Part shown: positions 40,110-48,297 of the stretch, in pieces | Layout of the letters: each line of letters opens with the position of its first letter | Numbering within the stretch: the stretch's first letter is position 1 | NCBI GenBank assembly: GCA_035646535.1 | Contig: DASRPD010000036.1 | Location: forward strand, 1 to 50,458 | From: DASRPD01 sp035646535 | GTDB taxonomy: Bacteria; Actinomycetota; Acidimicrobiia; IMCC26256; JANYLB01 | Direction: 5' to 3' | DNA: 50,458 nucleotides | Translations under genes and position numbers: made by a program | The notes under the pieces: generated by a model | What the model was told of the DNA's origin: nothing | What the model saw: the letters and a program-made list of their open reading frames with translations, nothing else | The model's database searches: none

Positions 40110-40729
40110 CCGGACCCACCCCCGCGCGACCGGAGCCGGTCGACTTCTTCGCGGTCGTCGACGCCCAGCGCGCCTGTCGAGCGTTCACCGACGCGCCCGT
40201 CTCCGACGCCGTCGTCGAACGGGTCCTGGAAGCCGCCACGCGCGCGCCGAGCGCCGAGAACACCCAGCCCTGGACGTTCATCGTGATCCGAGACGCGCAG
40301 ACGCGAGCCCGGATCGGCACGTTGACCGCGACGGCGTGGAACCGATCCGGACGCGAGCTCTCCCGCGACCGGCTGTCCCCCGGCCTGCTCGCCGATGTCG
40401 AGCGCGGTGCCACCGGTGGCGTGAGCGGCGCGCCCGTGCTCGTCGTCGTGGCCGCGGACACGAGTCGCTGTGTCGAGTCCGCGCTCGCGGCGTCGGTGTT
40501 CCCGGCGATCCAGAACCTGCTGCTCGCCGCCCACGCGTGTGGGCTCGGCAGCGCCCTGACGACCCTGCCGACGTTCGCGCCCGAGCTCGGCCGCGATCTC
40601 GGGTTGCCCGACTCGGTACGACCAATGGCGGTCGTGCCGCTCGGCCATCCGGCCCGGCCGCTCGGCCCGTCCCGACGGGCCCCCGTCACCGAGAAAGCTC
40701 ACCGAGAGCGCTTCGGCAACCCGTGGTAG
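40106..40729 (+). CDS. Nitroreductase family FMN-dependent oxidoreductase
   Basis: 207 residues. DAQRACRAFTDAPVSDAVVERVLEAATRAPSAENTQPWTFIVI is the family's FMN-binding N-terminus; IQNLLLAAHACGLGSALTT is the dimer and FMN segment; the end MAVVPLGHPARPLGP is also standard. Members reduce nitro groups, quinones or dehalogenate with NAD(P)H. GTG 40106 overlaps the TGA of the upstream hypothetical gene (GTGA), so translation is coupled. Convergent with the 2-hydroxyacid dehydrogenase, 31 bp away, with no strong terminator seen. Confidence 0.92.
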   Translation: MTGPTPARPEPVDFFAVVDAQRACRAFTDAPVSDAVVERVLEAATRAPSAENTQPWTFIVIRDAQTRARIGTLTATAWNRSGRELSRDRLSPGLLADVERGATGGVSGAPVLVVVAADTSRCVESALAASVFPAIQNLLLAAHACGLGSALTTLPTFAPELGRDLGLPDSVRPMAVVPLGHPARPLGPSRRAPVTEKAHRERFGNPW

Positions 40730-40760
40730 CCGCCCCCGCCCTCTCAGCAGCCCGCAGTAC

Positions 40761-41681
40761 TCAGTAGCCCGCGTCGCGATCGACGACACCGACGAGCGCC
40801 TCGCCGCGTACGTAGCGACGAAGGTTCTCGACGAAGATCGCGAGGGCGGGCTCGAAGCCGACCGGTGACACCCACGACACGTGGGCGCTGAGCCGTACGT
40901 TCGCGTGCTCGTACAGCCAGTGCCCGGCCGGGAGCGGTTCCGGCTCCACCGTGTCGAGCGTGGCGCGCGCGACCCGGCCGTCGTCGAGCGCGACGCGGAG
41001 CGCATCCTGGTCGACCAACGAGCCGCGGGCGATGTTCACGAGGTGCACGCCGGGCTTCATCGCGGCGAACGCGTCGGCGTCGATCAGATGCCGGGTGCGA
41101 CCGGTTGCGGGCACGGCGAGCACGAGGTGGTCCGCGGTGGCGAAGAGCTCGCGGCGGTCGGTGAGTACCTCGACGGCGTCGATCGGGCTCGGCGTGTCAG
41201 TCCGGCGGACGGCGCGTACGCGCATGCCGAATGGGAGGGCTCGGGCCGCAATCGCCGCGCCGATGCCACCCAACCCGACCAAACCCAACGTCTTGCCGTT
41301 GAGACCACCGAGATCACCGAAGTTCCAATGCTCGGGGGGTTCGTCGAGCCACACCTCGGGTATGTGCTTCTCGAACGCGAGGATGGCCGCCAGCACGAAC
41401 TCGGAGATCGCGACCGAGCTGGCGCCGCGCGCGCACGTGACGATCCGACCCTCGTACATCTCGGCGGGCACCTTGTCGACACCTGTGCCCGGGAGCTGCA
41501 CCCACGCAACGCACGCGGCGTAGGCGAGCGAGTGCGGCCCGTATCCACCGAAGAACACATCGGCGCGCGTCCCGCTCTCCGGTGGTTCGGGCCCAACCGC
41601 AACCACCTCCGCGTCGGGCACGGCCGAGCGAATCGCGGCTTCGGCTCTCGGTCCCATCTCGTTCAGGATCACCAGCGACAT
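40761..41681 (-). CDS. D-isomer-specific 2-hydroxyacid dehydrogenase
   Basis: 306 residues. The NAD motif GLVGLGGIGAAIAARAL is central, and the catalytic triad is visible as Arg in VNIARGSLVDQDAL, Glu in DTVEPEPLP and His in RLSAHVSW. It reduces 2-keto acids or oxidises D-2-hydroxy acids. It is slightly shorter than most (310-330). The start is ATG 41681, 8 nt after a minus-strand TAGATT; GTG 41684, 5 nt after it, is equally possible. It is divergent from the membrane-anchored protein at 41759 across a 77-bp gap containing both leaderless promoters. Confidence 0.92.
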   Translation of the reverse strand: MSLVILNEMGPRAEAAIRSAVPDAEVVAVGPEPPESGTRADVFFGGYGPHSLAYAACVAWVQLPGTGVDKVPAEMYEGRIVTCARGASSVAISEFVLAAILAFEKHIPEVWLDEPPEHWNFGDLGGLNGKTLGLVGLGGIGAAIAARALPFGMRVRAVRRTDTPSPIDAVEVLTDRRELFATADHLVLAVPATGRTRHLIDADAFAAMKPGVHLVNIARGSLVDQDALRVALDDGRVARATLDTVEPEPLPAGHWLYEHANVRLSAHVSWVSPVGFEPALAIFVENLRRYVRGEALVGVVDRDAGY

Positions 41682-41689
41682 CACCGAGG

Positions 41690-41695
41690 AATCTA
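41690..41695 (-). promoter_or_regulatory. Leaderless -10 box (TAGATT, minus strand)
   Basis: On the minus strand TAGATT precedes GTG 41684 by 5 nt and ATG 41681 by 8 nt, with no ribosome site between. Confidence 0.5.
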
Positions 41696-41745
41696 CGCGG
41701 CCGCGAGGGCGCGAGCAGATGGCCGGACATGAGCGCGAGCGCCCG

Positions 41746-41751
41746 TACACT
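41746..41751 (+). promoter_or_regulatory. Leaderless -10 box (TACACT)
   Basis: TACACT lies 7 nt before GTG 41759 and decides that start over longer in-frame options that would overlap the divergent gene. Confidence 0.55.
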
Positions 41752-41758
41752 CGATCCG

Positions 41759-42586
41759 GTGACCTCCGACGATTTGTCGCAATCGGCGGCGACCCCGCCA
41801 CGGCGTCATCCGCACCGGCTCCGGAACCTGACCGTCGTCGGGGTCGTCGTTGCTCTGACCTTGGCCACGGGCGTCTACGTCGTCTGGGACCGGTTCCTGC
41901 GCAACAACGAGACCCCGGTCGACGTGGCCGCGGTCGAGGACGACTTCTCCGGGCGCGGCGAAGGATCCGCCGAGGCCGGCACGCCCAAGGCGGGCGTGTA
42001 CCTCTACCGCACGACCGGTTCGGAGTCGGTGAGCGCGCTCGGCGGCACATCCGCCGACTATCCGGCCACGACGACGCTCACCGTGACCGAATCGACGTGC
42101 GGCGTCGACACCCGCCGGGACGTGCTCGAAGGCCGATACGACGAGTCGAAGCTCTGTCGTCAGGCCAACGGAACGTGGGTCCTCACCGAGACCGTCACCT
42201 CCGACCGCTTCTTCAACCAGACCGAAGCCGACACCTACACGTGCCCGGACGTCGTCAACCTGCCTGCGGACCCCAAGCCGAACCAGAGCTGGAAGGGCAC
42301 CTGCACCGACGCACCCAACACCACGACGATGCGCTACCGGGTCATCGGCACCGAAACCGTTCGCGTGGACGGCGAGCCCGTGAGCACCGTCCGTCTGCGC
42401 GTCACCTCCACCGAGGGCGGCGAACGCGCCGGGGGCGGCGTCGAGCACCGCTGGGTGCAGCCCGGCACCAACCTCGTGGTGAAGGCCCGCAGCGCAGAAC
42501 GCGACACCAGCCCCTCACCGATCGGGCGCGTGACCTACCAGCAACAGTACGAGATCGCCCTGAAGTCGCTCGACCCGAAACGCTGA
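41759..42586 (+). CDS. Membrane-anchored extracytoplasmic protein, function unknown
   Basis: 275 residues: a short cytoplasmic N-terminus, one membrane helix at about 30-52 (LTVVGVVVALTLATGVYVVW) and a polar exterior domain. The exterior part is Thr-rich with four cysteines in pairs (TCGVDTRRD, KLCRQANG, YTCPDV, GTCTDAP) that could form disulfides outside the cell. No enzymatic motif is visible; it may be a lipid-, wall- or ligand-binding protein. GTG 41759 is set by the leaderless -10 box. Its 3' end shares a strong hairpin with the convergent SDR gene. A real, conserved-looking protein whose role I cannot assign. Confidence 0.8.
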   Translation: MTSDDLSQSAATPPRRHPHRLRNLTVVGVVVALTLATGVYVVWDRFLRNNETPVDVAAVEDDFSGRGEGSAEAGTPKAGVYLYRTTGSESVSALGGTSADYPATTTLTVTESTCGVDTRRDVLEGRYDESKLCRQANGTWVLTETVTSDRFFNQTEADTYTCPDVVNLPADPKPNQSWKGTCTDAPNTTTMRYRVIGTETVRVDGEPVSTVRLRVTSTEGGERAGGGVEHRWVQPGTNLVVKARSAERDTSPSPIGRVTYQQQYEIALKSLDPKR

Positions 42587-42617
42587 TCAGCCAGGCTGAT
42601 CAGCCAGACCGTTTCGG
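42575..42617. terminator. Bidirectional hairpin terminator
   Basis: Outer arms CCGAAACG (42575-42582) and CGTTTCGG (42610-42617) enclose an inner CTGATCAGC/GCTGATCAG stem built from a 13-bp tandem repeat (GCTGATCAGCCAG, 42582-42594 and 42595-42607). It spans the stop of the gene at 41759 and ends just short of the stop of the convergent SDR. Confidence 0.75.
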
Positions 42618-42620
42618 CGG

Positions 42621-43520
42621 CTACTTCTTGTCGTGCTCCATACCGCTCGGCATGGTCATGCCGACGTGGGCCAGATGCTGACCGAGGATGCTGTCGAAGT
42701 TCTCTGCGACGCCGTCGACGTCCCAGCCGCCATCACGCCACATGAACGCGACCTGCTTGGGGTGTTGGAAGATCGTGTACGCGAAGTCCGTCCGGCCGAG
42801 GATCTGACCGTTGACGTGGGCAGCTCCCTCTGAAGCGAGGTAGGTGACGAGCGGGGCGTTGAGCGCGGGGTTCGCCTCGGGAGGCGGCTCGGTACCGGTC
42901 CGCTCGAACAGCGAAGCGGTCATGCGGGTCGCGCCGGCCGGCGCCATCGCGTTGACGGTGATCCCGTACCGGCCCAGCTCGATCGACCAGATGAAGGTCA
43001 TCCCCATGAGCGCGGCCTTGGCGGCGCCGTAGTTCGTCTGACCGAAGTTCCCGCGAATTCCTGCCGAGGACGTGATGTTGATGATCCGCCCGTAGCCGGC
43101 TTCCTTCATGATCGGCGCCGCATGGCGGGTGCAGTTGAACGCGCCTTTCATGTGGACGGCCACGACCGCGTCGAAGTCCTCTTCGGCCATCTTGAGCAGG
43201 GAGCGGTCGCGCACGATCCCCGCGTTGTTCACGAGGATGTCCACCGTGCCGAAGGCGTCGAGCGCGGTGGCGATGATCCGTTCCGCGGCATCGAACTCAG
43301 TCACGGATTCGTAGCTCGGGACCGCTGCTCCGCCGCTCGCCTTGATCTCTTCGCACACCTGGTGGGCCGGGTCGTCGCCGGTTCCCTGCCCGTCGAGCGA
43401 GACGCCGACATCGTTGACGACGACCTTCGCTCCCTCGCCGGCCATGCTCAGCGCGAACTCGCGCCCGATCCCCCGGCCTGAGCCGGTGATCACGGCCACC
43501 TTGCCGTCCAGGACTCCCAT
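42621..43520 (-). CDS. SDR family oxidoreductase (3-hydroxyacyl-CoA dehydrogenase-like)
   Basis: 299 residues: TGSGRGIG at 12-19, NNAG, TSSAG and YGAAK as catalytic Ser-Tyr-Lys. As in the SDRs at 3305 and 19423, the second strand is VVVNDVGVS followed by an insertion, and the C-terminus is extended (RTDFAYTIFQHPKQVAFMWRDGGWD), so these three form a paralogous set. Probable hydroxyacyl-CoA oxidation. ATG 43520 has AAGGAG 13 nt upstream, which is distant. It lies 32 bp downstream of the MaoC gene on the same strand; hydratase plus dehydrogenase make a natural two-step unit. Confidence 0.92.
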   Translation of the reverse strand: MGVLDGKVAVITGSGRGIGREFALSMAGEGAKVVVNDVGVSLDGQGTGDDPAHQVCEEIKASGGAAVPSYESVTEFDAAERIIATALDAFGTVDILVNNAGIVRDRSLLKMAEEDFDAVVAVHMKGAFNCTRHAAPIMKEAGYGRIINITSSAGIRGNFGQTNYGAAKAALMGMTFIWSIELGRYGITVNAMAPAGATRMTASLFERTGTEPPPEANPALNAPLVTYLASEGAAHVNGQILGRTDFAYTIFQHPKQVAFMWRDGGWDVDGVAENFDSILGQHLAHVGMTMPSGMEHDKK

Positions 43521-43552
43521 CGGTGTGCTCTGGCTCCTTCGCGCTCGAGTGG

Positions 43553-43951
43553 TCAGACCGCGGCCGTCGCGGTCCCGGTCAGCTTCACTTCACCGTCGAC
43601 ATTCGTCGCCTGCAACTCGAGGTCGACGGCCTCATCGTGGACAGCGGTCACCTTGGCGGTGAACGTCAGCGACTCACCCGGCCACACCTGTTTGGCGAAC
43701 CGTACCTGGAAGCGTCGGAGTGACTCCGGTCCGAGCCAGTCCTTCACCACCCGGGCCATGAGTCCGGCGGTCAGCATCCCGTGACCGAACACCGACGGGC
43801 TGCCGGCCTGGGTGGCGATCGTGTCGTCATGATGCATCGGGTTGAAGTCGCCCGAAGCCCCGGCGTAGCGCACGAACTGCGTTCGGGTGAGGTTCTCCAC
43901 CACCAGCGGCGGCGCTTCATCGCCGACGCCGATCGACTGCACGGCCCCCAT
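43553..43951 (-). CDS. MaoC-type (R)-specific enoyl-CoA hydratase
   Basis: 132 residues, a single hot-dog domain. The hydratase motif YAGASGDFNPMHHDD supplies the catalytic Asp and His, and GSPSVFGHGMLTAGLMARVV follows. It hydrates trans-2-enoyl-CoA to the (R)-3-hydroxyacyl-CoA that the adjacent SDR can oxidise. GGGAG lies 8 nt before ATG 43951. The divergent TetR gene starts 98 bp away, and the operator at 44013-44028 lies in the shared gap, so this hydratase-SDR pair may be controlled from it as well, although no good minus-strand -10 box is evident. Confidence 0.93.
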   Translation of the reverse strand: MGAVQSIGVGDEAPPLVVENLTRTQFVRYAGASGDFNPMHHDDTIATQAGSPSVFGHGMLTAGLMARVVKDWLGPESLRRFQVRFAKQVWPGESLTFTAKVTAVHDEAVDLELQATNVDGEVKLTGTATAAV

Positions 43952-44012
43952 GTCGTTCTCCCGTCATCGGTACACGGTTCTCGGTCTCCCGTGCCCGGAC
44001 GCGACCGCGTCC

Positions 44013-44041
44013 GTGACACGTGTGTCAGGTTGTTCTAGCCT
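44013..44041 (+). promoter_or_regulatory. Operator GTGAC-N6-GTCAG (44013-44028) and leaderless -10 box TAGCCT (44036-44041)
   Basis: GTGACACGTGTGTCAG is the most symmetrical copy (core TGACAC...GTGTCA). It sits 7 bp upstream of TAGCCT, which is 7 nt before the TetR ATG at 44049. Its place between a TetR gene and divergent target genes suggests autoregulation. Confidence 0.85.
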
Positions 44042-44048
44042 CCTCGCG

Positions 44049-44726
44049 ATGGTGGGGTCGAACGACGGGTCCCGGACGCGGCCGGGATCTTCCGGACGCA
44101 CGCCGGCCAATGCGGGACGGCGATCCCGGGGCGAGCGCACGCGTGCGAGCCTGCTCGAGGCGGGGGTCGAGGTGTTCGCGTCCCGCGGCTACCACGCGGC
44201 ACGGGTCGATGACATCGTGGCCCTGGCCAAGACATCGCACGGCACCTTCTACCTGTACTTCGCCAACAAGGAAGAGCTGTTCGGTGCCCTCGCGGCCGAT
44301 GCGGCCGACGAGATGACCGCCCTGGCCAAGCGGCTCCCTCCGCTCGACCCGACGGAGAAGGCCGCGGCGCAGCTGACCGAGTGGCTGCGGGATTTCGTGG
44401 CGCTGTACCGGGGCTCCGGCGCGATCATCCGTGCGTGGACCGAGGCCGAGATCGGCGGCAGTGAGTTCGGCCGCCTCGGTACCGACACCCTGGCCGAGAT
44501 CACCCGCGAGCTGCTTCACCGCATCCGCGACGTCGCCCCGACCGGGATCGACGCGCGCGTCGCCGCGCTCGCGCTCGTCGCGATGATCGAGCGGCTCAAC
44601 TACTACGTGCTCACCGACCAGGTGAAGCTCGACGACGCGGCGATGGTGGACACGCTGGCCGCGGTCACGCACCGCTCACTCTTCGGCACGGCCGTCCCCG
44701 CGCACTCCGACGGCGCTCAGGCCTGA
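44049..44726 (+). CDS. TetR/AcrR family transcriptional regulator, probable repressor of the CTGAC-N6-GTCAG regulon
   Basis: 225 residues. A basic, disordered N-terminus (about 1-30) precedes the helix-turn-helix: VFASRGYHAARVDDIV, then KTSHGTFYLYFANKEEL. The recognition region is identical to that of the TetR at 5501. The ligand domain (about 85-215) holds IIRAWTEAEIGG and MIERLNYYVLTD. The ATG at 44049 is fixed by a leaderless -10 box; longer upstream starts would read through the operator and are rejected. The operator next to its promoter suggests it represses itself and the other seven sites, with an acyl-CoA ligand as a reasonable guess. Its stop overlaps that of the convergent LivF gene by 10 bp. 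Confidence 0.93.
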   Translation: MVGSNDGSRTRPGSSGRTPANAGRRSRGERTRASLLEAGVEVFASRGYHAARVDDIVALAKTSHGTFYLYFANKEELFGALAADAADEMTALAKRLPPLDPTEKAAAQLTEWLRDFVALYRGSGAIIRAWTEAEIGGSEFGRLGTDTLAEITRELLHRIRDVAPTGIDARVAALALVAMIERLNYYVLTDQVKLDDAAMVDTLAAVTHRSLFGTAVPAHSDGAQA

Positions 44727-45472
44727 GGTAGCAGCCACTCCGCGAGCTCGTCGGCGTCTCCGGCGGGGCCGCGATGCGCGACAACGCCCTTGGTGAGCAC
44801 CGCGACCTCGTCGGCGATCGCGAGCGCGTGGCCCACGTACTGCTCCACGATGAGCAGGGTCGTCCCCGCATCGCGCACGGTCTCGAGCGTGCGGTACACC
44901 TCGTCGACGACGATCGGTGCGAGACCGAGCGACAGCTCATCCGCGATCAACAGACGGGGCGGGTGCACGAGGACGCGCGCGAGCGACAGCATCCGCTGCT
45001 CGCCGCCCGAGAGGGTGCCCGCGACCTGCTTACGCCGTTCGCCGAGGCGCGGGAACAGCTCGTAGGCGCGCGCGAGCGCCGGGGCGACGCCCGAACGGCC
45101 GAACTCGCGCCGGAACGAGAGGACGAGGTTCTCCTCGACGGAGAGCGTCGCGAAGACCGAGCGTCCCTCCGGCGCGTGCACCACCCCGAGCCGGGCGATG
45201 CGGAATGGTCGGAGCTCGTCGATCCGCACGCCCCCGAGGAGCACCCCGCCTGCGGTCGGATGCACGAGGCCGGTACACACGCGTGCCACCGTCGTCTTGC
45301 CCGCGCCGTTGGACCCGAGGAGCGCGAGCACCTTGCCCTCGTGGATCTCGAGTGAGACCCCGAACAGCGCGCGGAACGGACCGTAGGACGCCTCGACCGC
45401 CCGAAGCTCGAGCAGCGGCGCCGACGCGTCGGGAGCGGACAGGGGTGGCATTCCTGCGCCTTTGGCGCTCAC
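44717..45472 (-). CDS. livF: Branched-chain-type ABC transporter ATP-binding protein (LivF-like)
   Basis: 251 residues. Walker A is LLGSNGAGKTT, the signature LSGGEQRML, Walker B RLLIADELSLGLAP, and the switch His is replaced by Gln in IVEQYVGHAL, as usual in LivF. It powers uptake through the LivHM permease in the inner membrane. The GTG 45472 start overlaps the LivG stop by 4 bp (GTGA); ATG 45451 is possible. It is the last gene of an operon SBP-LivHM-LivG-LivF. In this setting the system probably imports a carboxylate or a hydrophobic acid rather than leucine, which is inference from the catabolic neighbours and the shared operator. Confidence 0.92.
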   Translation of the reverse strand: MSAKGAGMPPLSAPDASAPLLELRAVEASYGPFRALFGVSLEIHEGKVLALLGSNGAGKTTVARVCTGLVHPTAGGVLLGGVRIDELRPFRIARLGVVHAPEGRSVFATLSVEENLVLSFRREFGRSGVAPALARAYELFPRLGERRKQVAGTLSGGEQRMLSLARVLVHPPRLLIADELSLGLAPIVVDEVYRTLETVRDAGTTLLIVEQYVGHALAIADEVAVLTKGVVAHRGPAGDADELAEWLLPQA

Positions 45473-46227
45473 ACCGTCTCCCCGAGGTAGGCACGGCGCA
45501 CGGTGTCGGCCGTGAGCACCTCCGTGGTCGTGCCCTGCGCGATGAGCGTGCCGAAGTCGAGCACGTACAGTCGGGTGGCGAACGTGCGCACGAACTCGAC
45601 GTCGTGCTCCACGAGGAGCACTGCGGTGCCGCGGGCCGCCTGCACGTCGCGCAAGGTCACCGCTAGCGCCTCGGTCTCGTGCGCGTCGAGCCCGGACGAC
45701 GGCTCGTCGAGCAGCAGCAGCTTGGGTTCGGTCATCAGGGCGCGGCCCACCTCGACGAGCCTGCCTCGCCCGAGGGTGAGCGCCTCGACGGGCCTGTCGG
45801 CGACGTCCGCGAGACCGAGGAGCTCGAGGGTGTGTTCCGCGCGTTCCTGCTCGGATGCCGTCGGACGGGAGAGGTTGAGCAGGTCCTTCCAGAAGCGGCC
45901 GGTACCGAGGCGCGACCGCTCGGCGACGAGCAGATGGTCGCGCACGGTCATCCCGGCGAACAGCTCCATGCGCTGGAACGTTCGACCGAACCCCAGCCGC
46001 GCCCGCCGGTAGGTGGGCAGACGCGTGATGTCGCGACCCGCCAACGTGACCGTGCCGCCGTCCGGACGCAGGATCCCGAGGAGGCAGTTGAAGAACGTCG
46101 TCTTTCCCGCGCCGTTCGGACCGATGAGCCCGACCGCCTCGCCCGGCTCCACCGTCAGCGACACTGCGTCGAGCGCGGTGATCCCGGCGAAGTGCTTCGT
46201 GATCCCCTCGGCCTCCAGGAGGGCCAT
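45469..46227 (-). CDS. livG: Branched-chain-type ABC transporter ATP-binding protein (LivG-like)
   Basis: 252 residues. Walker A GLIGPNGAGKTT, Walker B KLLLLDEPSSGLD and switch His (LLVEHDVEFV) are intact, as is the LivG-type FGRTFQRMELF Q-loop region. The ABC signature reads LTLGRGRLVEVGRAL where LivG usually has LSYGQQRRLEIARAL; the Ser and the second Gly are lost, an unusual degeneration that might be compensated by the normal LivF site. ATG 46227 overlaps the LivHM stop by one base (TGATG), so translation is coupled. Confidence 0.92.
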   Translation of the reverse strand: MALLEAEGITKHFAGITALDAVSLTVEPGEAVGLIGPNGAGKTTFFNCLLGILRPDGGTVTLAGRDITRLPTYRRARLGFGRTFQRMELFAGMTVRDHLLVAERSRLGTGRFWKDLLNLSRPTASEQERAEHTLELLGLADVADRPVEALTLGRGRLVEVGRALMTEPKLLLLDEPSSGLDAHETEALAVTLRDVQAARGTAVLLVEHDVEFVRTFATRLYVLDFGTLIAQGTTTEVLTADTVRRAYLGETV

Positions 46228-48260
46228 CAGGTCCCACCCAACTTGTCCCCGATCGAACCGCCGCGGACGTGCGCGGCGGCAACCGGCGGTAGCGCACCGG
46301 CGTCGGCGGCAGGCGCGGCGCCGGGCGGAGCGCCGGAGCCGCCGGGACCGCGCCACCGGCGCGGCAGGCGCCGTTCGACGAACGCCAACGAGCGTCGCTT
46401 GTTCGACTCGAGCACGCCCTCGGGATGACGCGCGTAGGTGATGGCACCGAGGCCGAAGAGCACGAACTGCCACGACGGGGAGAGACCCGCCCACTTGAGG
46501 ATCTCGGGCATGAGCATGATCCCGAGGCCCGCGCTGATCGCGCCTTCGACCGTGCGCGCGCCGAGCGTCACGACCACGACGACGAAGAAGAGGCTGAAGA
46601 AGAACCCGAAGTCGGCCGGCTGCGCGATTCCCTTCTGCGTGGCGAGCAGCCCACCGCCGAGTCCGGCGATCCCGGCCGAGACCGCGAACGCGAGGATGCG
46701 GGCCCGGGCAGGGTTGATCCCGATCGACTGGGCGGCGACGTCACTCCCGCGCAACGCGTCGAGGAATCGGCCGGTGGTCCCCTTGCGGATGAGCACGACG
46801 AGCCCCGCCACGGCCGCGAGCACGAGCACGCAGAACAGGAAGAACATCTTGTCGTCGTTGAGACCGGCCGGGCGCGGGACCCGCAGGGGCCGAATGCCAC
46901 CGCCGACCCAGTCCAAAGGCACGAACACGCTCTCGAACATCAGTGCGAACGCCAGCGTCGCGAGCGAGAGGAACACCCCACCGAGGCGCAAGGCGGGGAT
47001 CGCCAGCAGCGCCCCCACCGCCGCCGCGAGCGCCGCGCCCACGAGCAGGGTCGGCAGCACCCCGAGGCCCCAGGTGTCGACGATCTGCGCGGTGGCGAAC
47101 GCGCCGATGCCCGCGAAGGTGGCCTGGGAGAGCGAGACCTGTCCGCCCATTCCGGTGATGACCGTGATCGACAGGAAGATCGTGGCGAAGATGGCGGCCT
47201 GGGTGAAGATCAGCAGCCAGTAGCTGCTGAACACGGTGAGCGAGCACACGACGAGCACGCCGAGGACAGCAACGCCGAACACTCGGGTGCCAATGGTGAG
47301 GAAGCGGCCGCGCTCCTCGGCGGCCGGCGGCAGGGGTGGGGGGTCGACGCCGGCGAGCGGGTCCTTGCTCTGGATCGCGGTCCGCAACCCCGGCCAGAAC
47401 AGCAGGAGCAGGAAGAGGGCGAGGAACGGCAGCGTCGGCCGCAGGTTGCGTGCGAGCAGGCTCGCCGGGGGCAGGTAGCCCGCCATCAGTCCCTGGGAGA
47501 TGCCCAACAGGATTCCCCCGACGAGCGCGAGCGGGATGCTCGTGAGCCGGGCGAAGGCCGCCGCCGCGATCGCCGCGACGAGCAACGTGGTGAAGTCGGT
47601 CGGCGACAGCGAGGCGTAGAACGGCGCCACGAGCACGCCGGCCAGGCCGGCGAAGAAGCTCGAGAGCATCCAGGCCGAGGCGCTCACGCGGTCGGCATTC
47701 ACGCCGGCGAGCTCGGTCATGCGCGGGCTCTCGACCACGGCCCGCATCCGCAGCCCGACGGGAGCGAAGCGGAACAGCGCCCACAGCGCGACGACCCCGA
47801 CCGCGGTGCACACGAAGACCGCCATCTCCCGGCCGTCGACGACGAAGTCTCCGAAGCGGTACAGCGCGTTGTCGTCCGACCACACGCCCACGATGCCGAA
47901 CGTCGGCCCCTTGCCCAGCCAGATCTGGACGATCTGGGGGACGGCCACGAGCAGCCCGAGCGCGGCAACCAGCTTCGCGACCGGTGAGGCGGTCCGGAGA
48001 TGGCGGAAGATGAGGCGCTCGAGGAGCAGGCCGACGAGCGGGGAGACGACGAGCACCGCGAGGACGAAGGCGGGGACCATCGGCCACGCGTGGCGCACCC
48101 GCACGTCGTAGTAGACGGCGGCAGAGAGGAAGGCCTGCGCGCCGAACGCCAGGTTGAAGACGCCGCTGGTCTTGTACGTGAGGACGAGGCCGATCGCGAC
48201 GAGCGCGAACACGCACCCGAACGGGATCCCCTGGATGACGTAGGTGAGCAGATCCGTCAC
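46227..48260 (-). CDS. Fused branched-chain-type ABC permease (LivH-LivM)
   Basis: 677 residues combining both permeases. Residues 1-290 are LivH-like (TYVIQGIPFGCVFALVAIGLVLTYKTSGVFNLAFG; RMRAVVESPRMTELAGVNADRV), then a linker (SKDPLAGVDPPPLPPAAEERG, about 303-323), then a LivM-like half (FLSITVITGMGGQVSLSQATFAGIGA; LDALRGSDVAAQSIGIN; GLGGGLLATQKGIAQP). LivH and LivM are separate in E. coli; here one chain with roughly 16 or more helices would make the whole channel. The C-terminal 60 residues are a Pro/Ala-rich cytoplasmic tail. It couples to LivG through a 1-bp overlap and starts 37 bp after the binding-protein gene. Confidence 0.92.
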   Translation of the reverse strand: MTDLLTYVIQGIPFGCVFALVAIGLVLTYKTSGVFNLAFGAQAFLSAAVYYDVRVRHAWPMVPAFVLAVLVVSPLVGLLLERLIFRHLRTASPVAKLVAALGLLVAVPQIVQIWLGKGPTFGIVGVWSDDNALYRFGDFVVDGREMAVFVCTAVGVVALWALFRFAPVGLRMRAVVESPRMTELAGVNADRVSASAWMLSSFFAGLAGVLVAPFYASLSPTDFTTLLVAAIAAAAFARLTSIPLALVGGILLGISQGLMAGYLPPASLLARNLRPTLPFLALFLLLLFWPGLRTAIQSKDPLAGVDPPPLPPAAEERGRFLTIGTRVFGVAVLGVLVVCSLTVFSSYWLLIFTQAAIFATIFLSITVITGMGGQVSLSQATFAGIGAFATAQIVDTWGLGVLPTLLVGAALAAAVGALLAIPALRLGGVFLSLATLAFALMFESVFVPLDWVGGGIRPLRVPRPAGLNDDKMFFLFCVLVLAAVAGLVVLIRKGTTGRFLDALRGSDVAAQSIGINPARARILAFAVSAGIAGLGGGLLATQKGIAQPADFGFFFSLFFVVVVVTLGARTVEGAISAGLGIMLMPEILKWAGLSPSWQFVLFGLGAITYARHPEGVLESNKRRSLAFVERRLPRRWRGPGGSGAPPGAAPAADAGALPPVAAAHVRGGSIGDKLGGT

Positions 48261-48297
48261 GTGGGCGATCCCGTCGTCGTCGGCTCTTCGCGCCCCG

